NCBI RefSeq assembly: GCF_008364795.1
Contig: NZ_VTTM01000007.1
Span: 124,001 to 188,000, forward strand
Length of the DNA: 64,000 bases
DNA from: Azospirillum oryzae
GTDB taxonomy: Bacteria; Pseudomonadota; Alphaproteobacteria; Azospirillales; Azospirillaceae
Reading direction: 5' to 3'
The notes beneath the pieces were generated by a model. The model made no database searches, was not told where the DNA came from, and saw only the letters and a program-made list of their open reading frames with translations. How positions within the stretch are numbered: the first letter of the stretch is position 1; each line of letters opens with the position of its first letter. This document shows positions 63,344 through 64,000 of the stretch, in pieces. The position numbers and the translations under genes were made by a program.

Positions 63344-64000
63344 ATGGCCGAGACCAAGGCCCCCCCCCAGGCTTCCACCCCGGCTTCCCCCCAGGTGCCC
63401 GACGTCAAGCTGCCCGACCCGGTCGAGATGTCGCGGGCGATGACCCGCATCGCCGAGCAGAGCCAGCGGCTGGTCTCCGAGTTCCTCGCGCGCCAGGCCT
63501 CCGACGGCGCCGGCCCGAAGAGCCCGGATCCGATGGGCGTCGGCCATGCCTTCCTCGAGATGACCACCCGCATGATGGCCGACCCGGCCAAGCTGATGCA
63601 GGCGCAGATGTCGCTGTGGCAGGATTACCTGACCCTGTGGCAGCGCACCACCCAGCGCTTCTTCGGGCAGGAGACGCAGCCGGTCATCGCGCCGGCCAAG
63701 GACGACCGCCGCTTCAAGGACGCCGCCTGGGACGAGAACACGCTGTTCGACTTCATCAAGCAGTCCTACCTGCTGAGCGCCCGGTGGATGCAGTCGACCG
63801 TCAATCAGGTCGACGGGCTGGACGACCACACCGCCAAGAAGGTCGATTTCTACACCCGCCAGTTCGTCGACGCGATGGCGCCCTCCAACTTCGTCATGAC
63901 GAATCCGGAGGTGCTGCGCGCGACCATCGAGAGCGGCGGCGAGAATCTGGTCAAGGGGCTGGAGCATCTGCTGAAGGACCTGGAGCGCGGCAAGGGCGAG
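63344..64000 (+). CDS. phaC: poly(3-hydroxyalkanoate) synthase, class I (3' end outside window)
   Basis: N-terminal 219 residues of PHA synthase, which polymerises 3-hydroxybutyryl-CoA at the granule surface. Starts MAETKAPPQASTPASPQVPD (a Pro/Ala leader), then the class I N-terminal domain: PDPMGVGHAFLEMTTRMMAD, SLWQDYLTLWQRTTQRFFGQ, DRRFKDAAWDENTLFDFIKQ (typical), FYTRQFVDAMAPSNFVMTNP and ESGGENLVKGLEHLL. The catalytic lipase-like box with Cys lies beyond the edge. AAGGA precedes the ATG. Confidence 0.96.
   Translation, partial: MAETKAPPQASTPASPQVPDVKLPDPVEMSRAMTRIAEQSQRLVSEFLARQASDGAGPKSPDPMGVGHAFLEMTTRMMADPAKLMQAQMSLWQDYLTLWQRTTQRFFGQETQPVIAPAKDDRRFKDAAWDENTLFDFIKQSYLLSARWMQSTVNQVDGLDDHTAKKVDFYTRQFVDAMAPSNFVMTNPEVLRATIESGGENLVKGLEHLLKDLERGKGE

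Overview
The window looks like chromosomal DNA of a GC-rich alphaproteobacterium of the Rhodospirillales, most likely Azospirillum or a close relative. This rests on the high-GC codon use, the three-gene pntAA-pntAB-pntB transhydrogenase, class I PHA synthase next to polyester metabolism, dispersed flagellar genes and the protein styles. It is an inference; no 16S gene is present. Both window ends cut genes (purU on the left, phaC on the right).

Layout. 1-5.1 kb: purU, a small hypothetical gene, a 55-residue small protein, a periplasmic amidase, a BON-domain lipoprotein and a secreted repeat protein. 5.1-9.7 kb: a quinone oxidoreductase, an IclR regulator and sucCD. 9.9-13.8 kb: the oxalate-degrading operon gntR-oxc-frc. 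14-19.6 kb: IclR and AraC regulators, an SDR, a LysR regulator and gcl (glyoxylate carboligase). 19.7-21.7 kb: uraH, puuE and uraD of purine/ureide breakdown. 21.9-24.9 kb: pntB-pntAB-pntAA. 25-32.3 kb: a CBS-pair protein with a PanE-like reductase, a TauE/SafE permease, an oxalate:formate antiporter, a GNAT acetyltransferase, a small single-pass membrane protein, a second CBS-pair protein and a deacetylase-fold hydrolase. 32.3-39 kb: a two-gene operon of shortened enzymes (a PPDK lacking its C-terminal domain and a dehydrogenase lacking its C-terminal half), a Nudix hydrolase, pyruvate kinase, a second GntR, ThiE-like and a second oxalate antiporter. 40-64 kb: mostly housekeeping genes (fliL, panC, tRNA-Val, gph, tRNA-Ser, a histidine kinase, gatB, dpaL, fliN, sseA, murJ, eno, a PHB depolymerase-like esterase, a peroxiredoxin, a type I secretion ABC/MFP pair and phaC).

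How the genes fit together. Oxalate enters by OxlT in exchange for formate, Frc makes oxalyl-CoA, and Oxc decarboxylates it to formyl-CoA. SucCD could supply the CoA thioester pool. Glyoxylate, which arises from ureides, glycolate or oxalate reduction, goes through Gcl to tartronate semialdehyde and on towards glycerate and pyruvate. Three paralogous pairs (GntR, OxlT, CBS) lie inside 26 kb, and a palindromic TGGTATACCA-type site with a GTATAC core recurs in the promoters of most of these genes. I read this as a GntR-controlled oxalate regulon that also includes genes not usually assigned to oxalate metabolism (CBS pairs, GNAT, PanE-like, TauE-like and a 73-residue membrane protein). That regulon is the main point of interest in the window.
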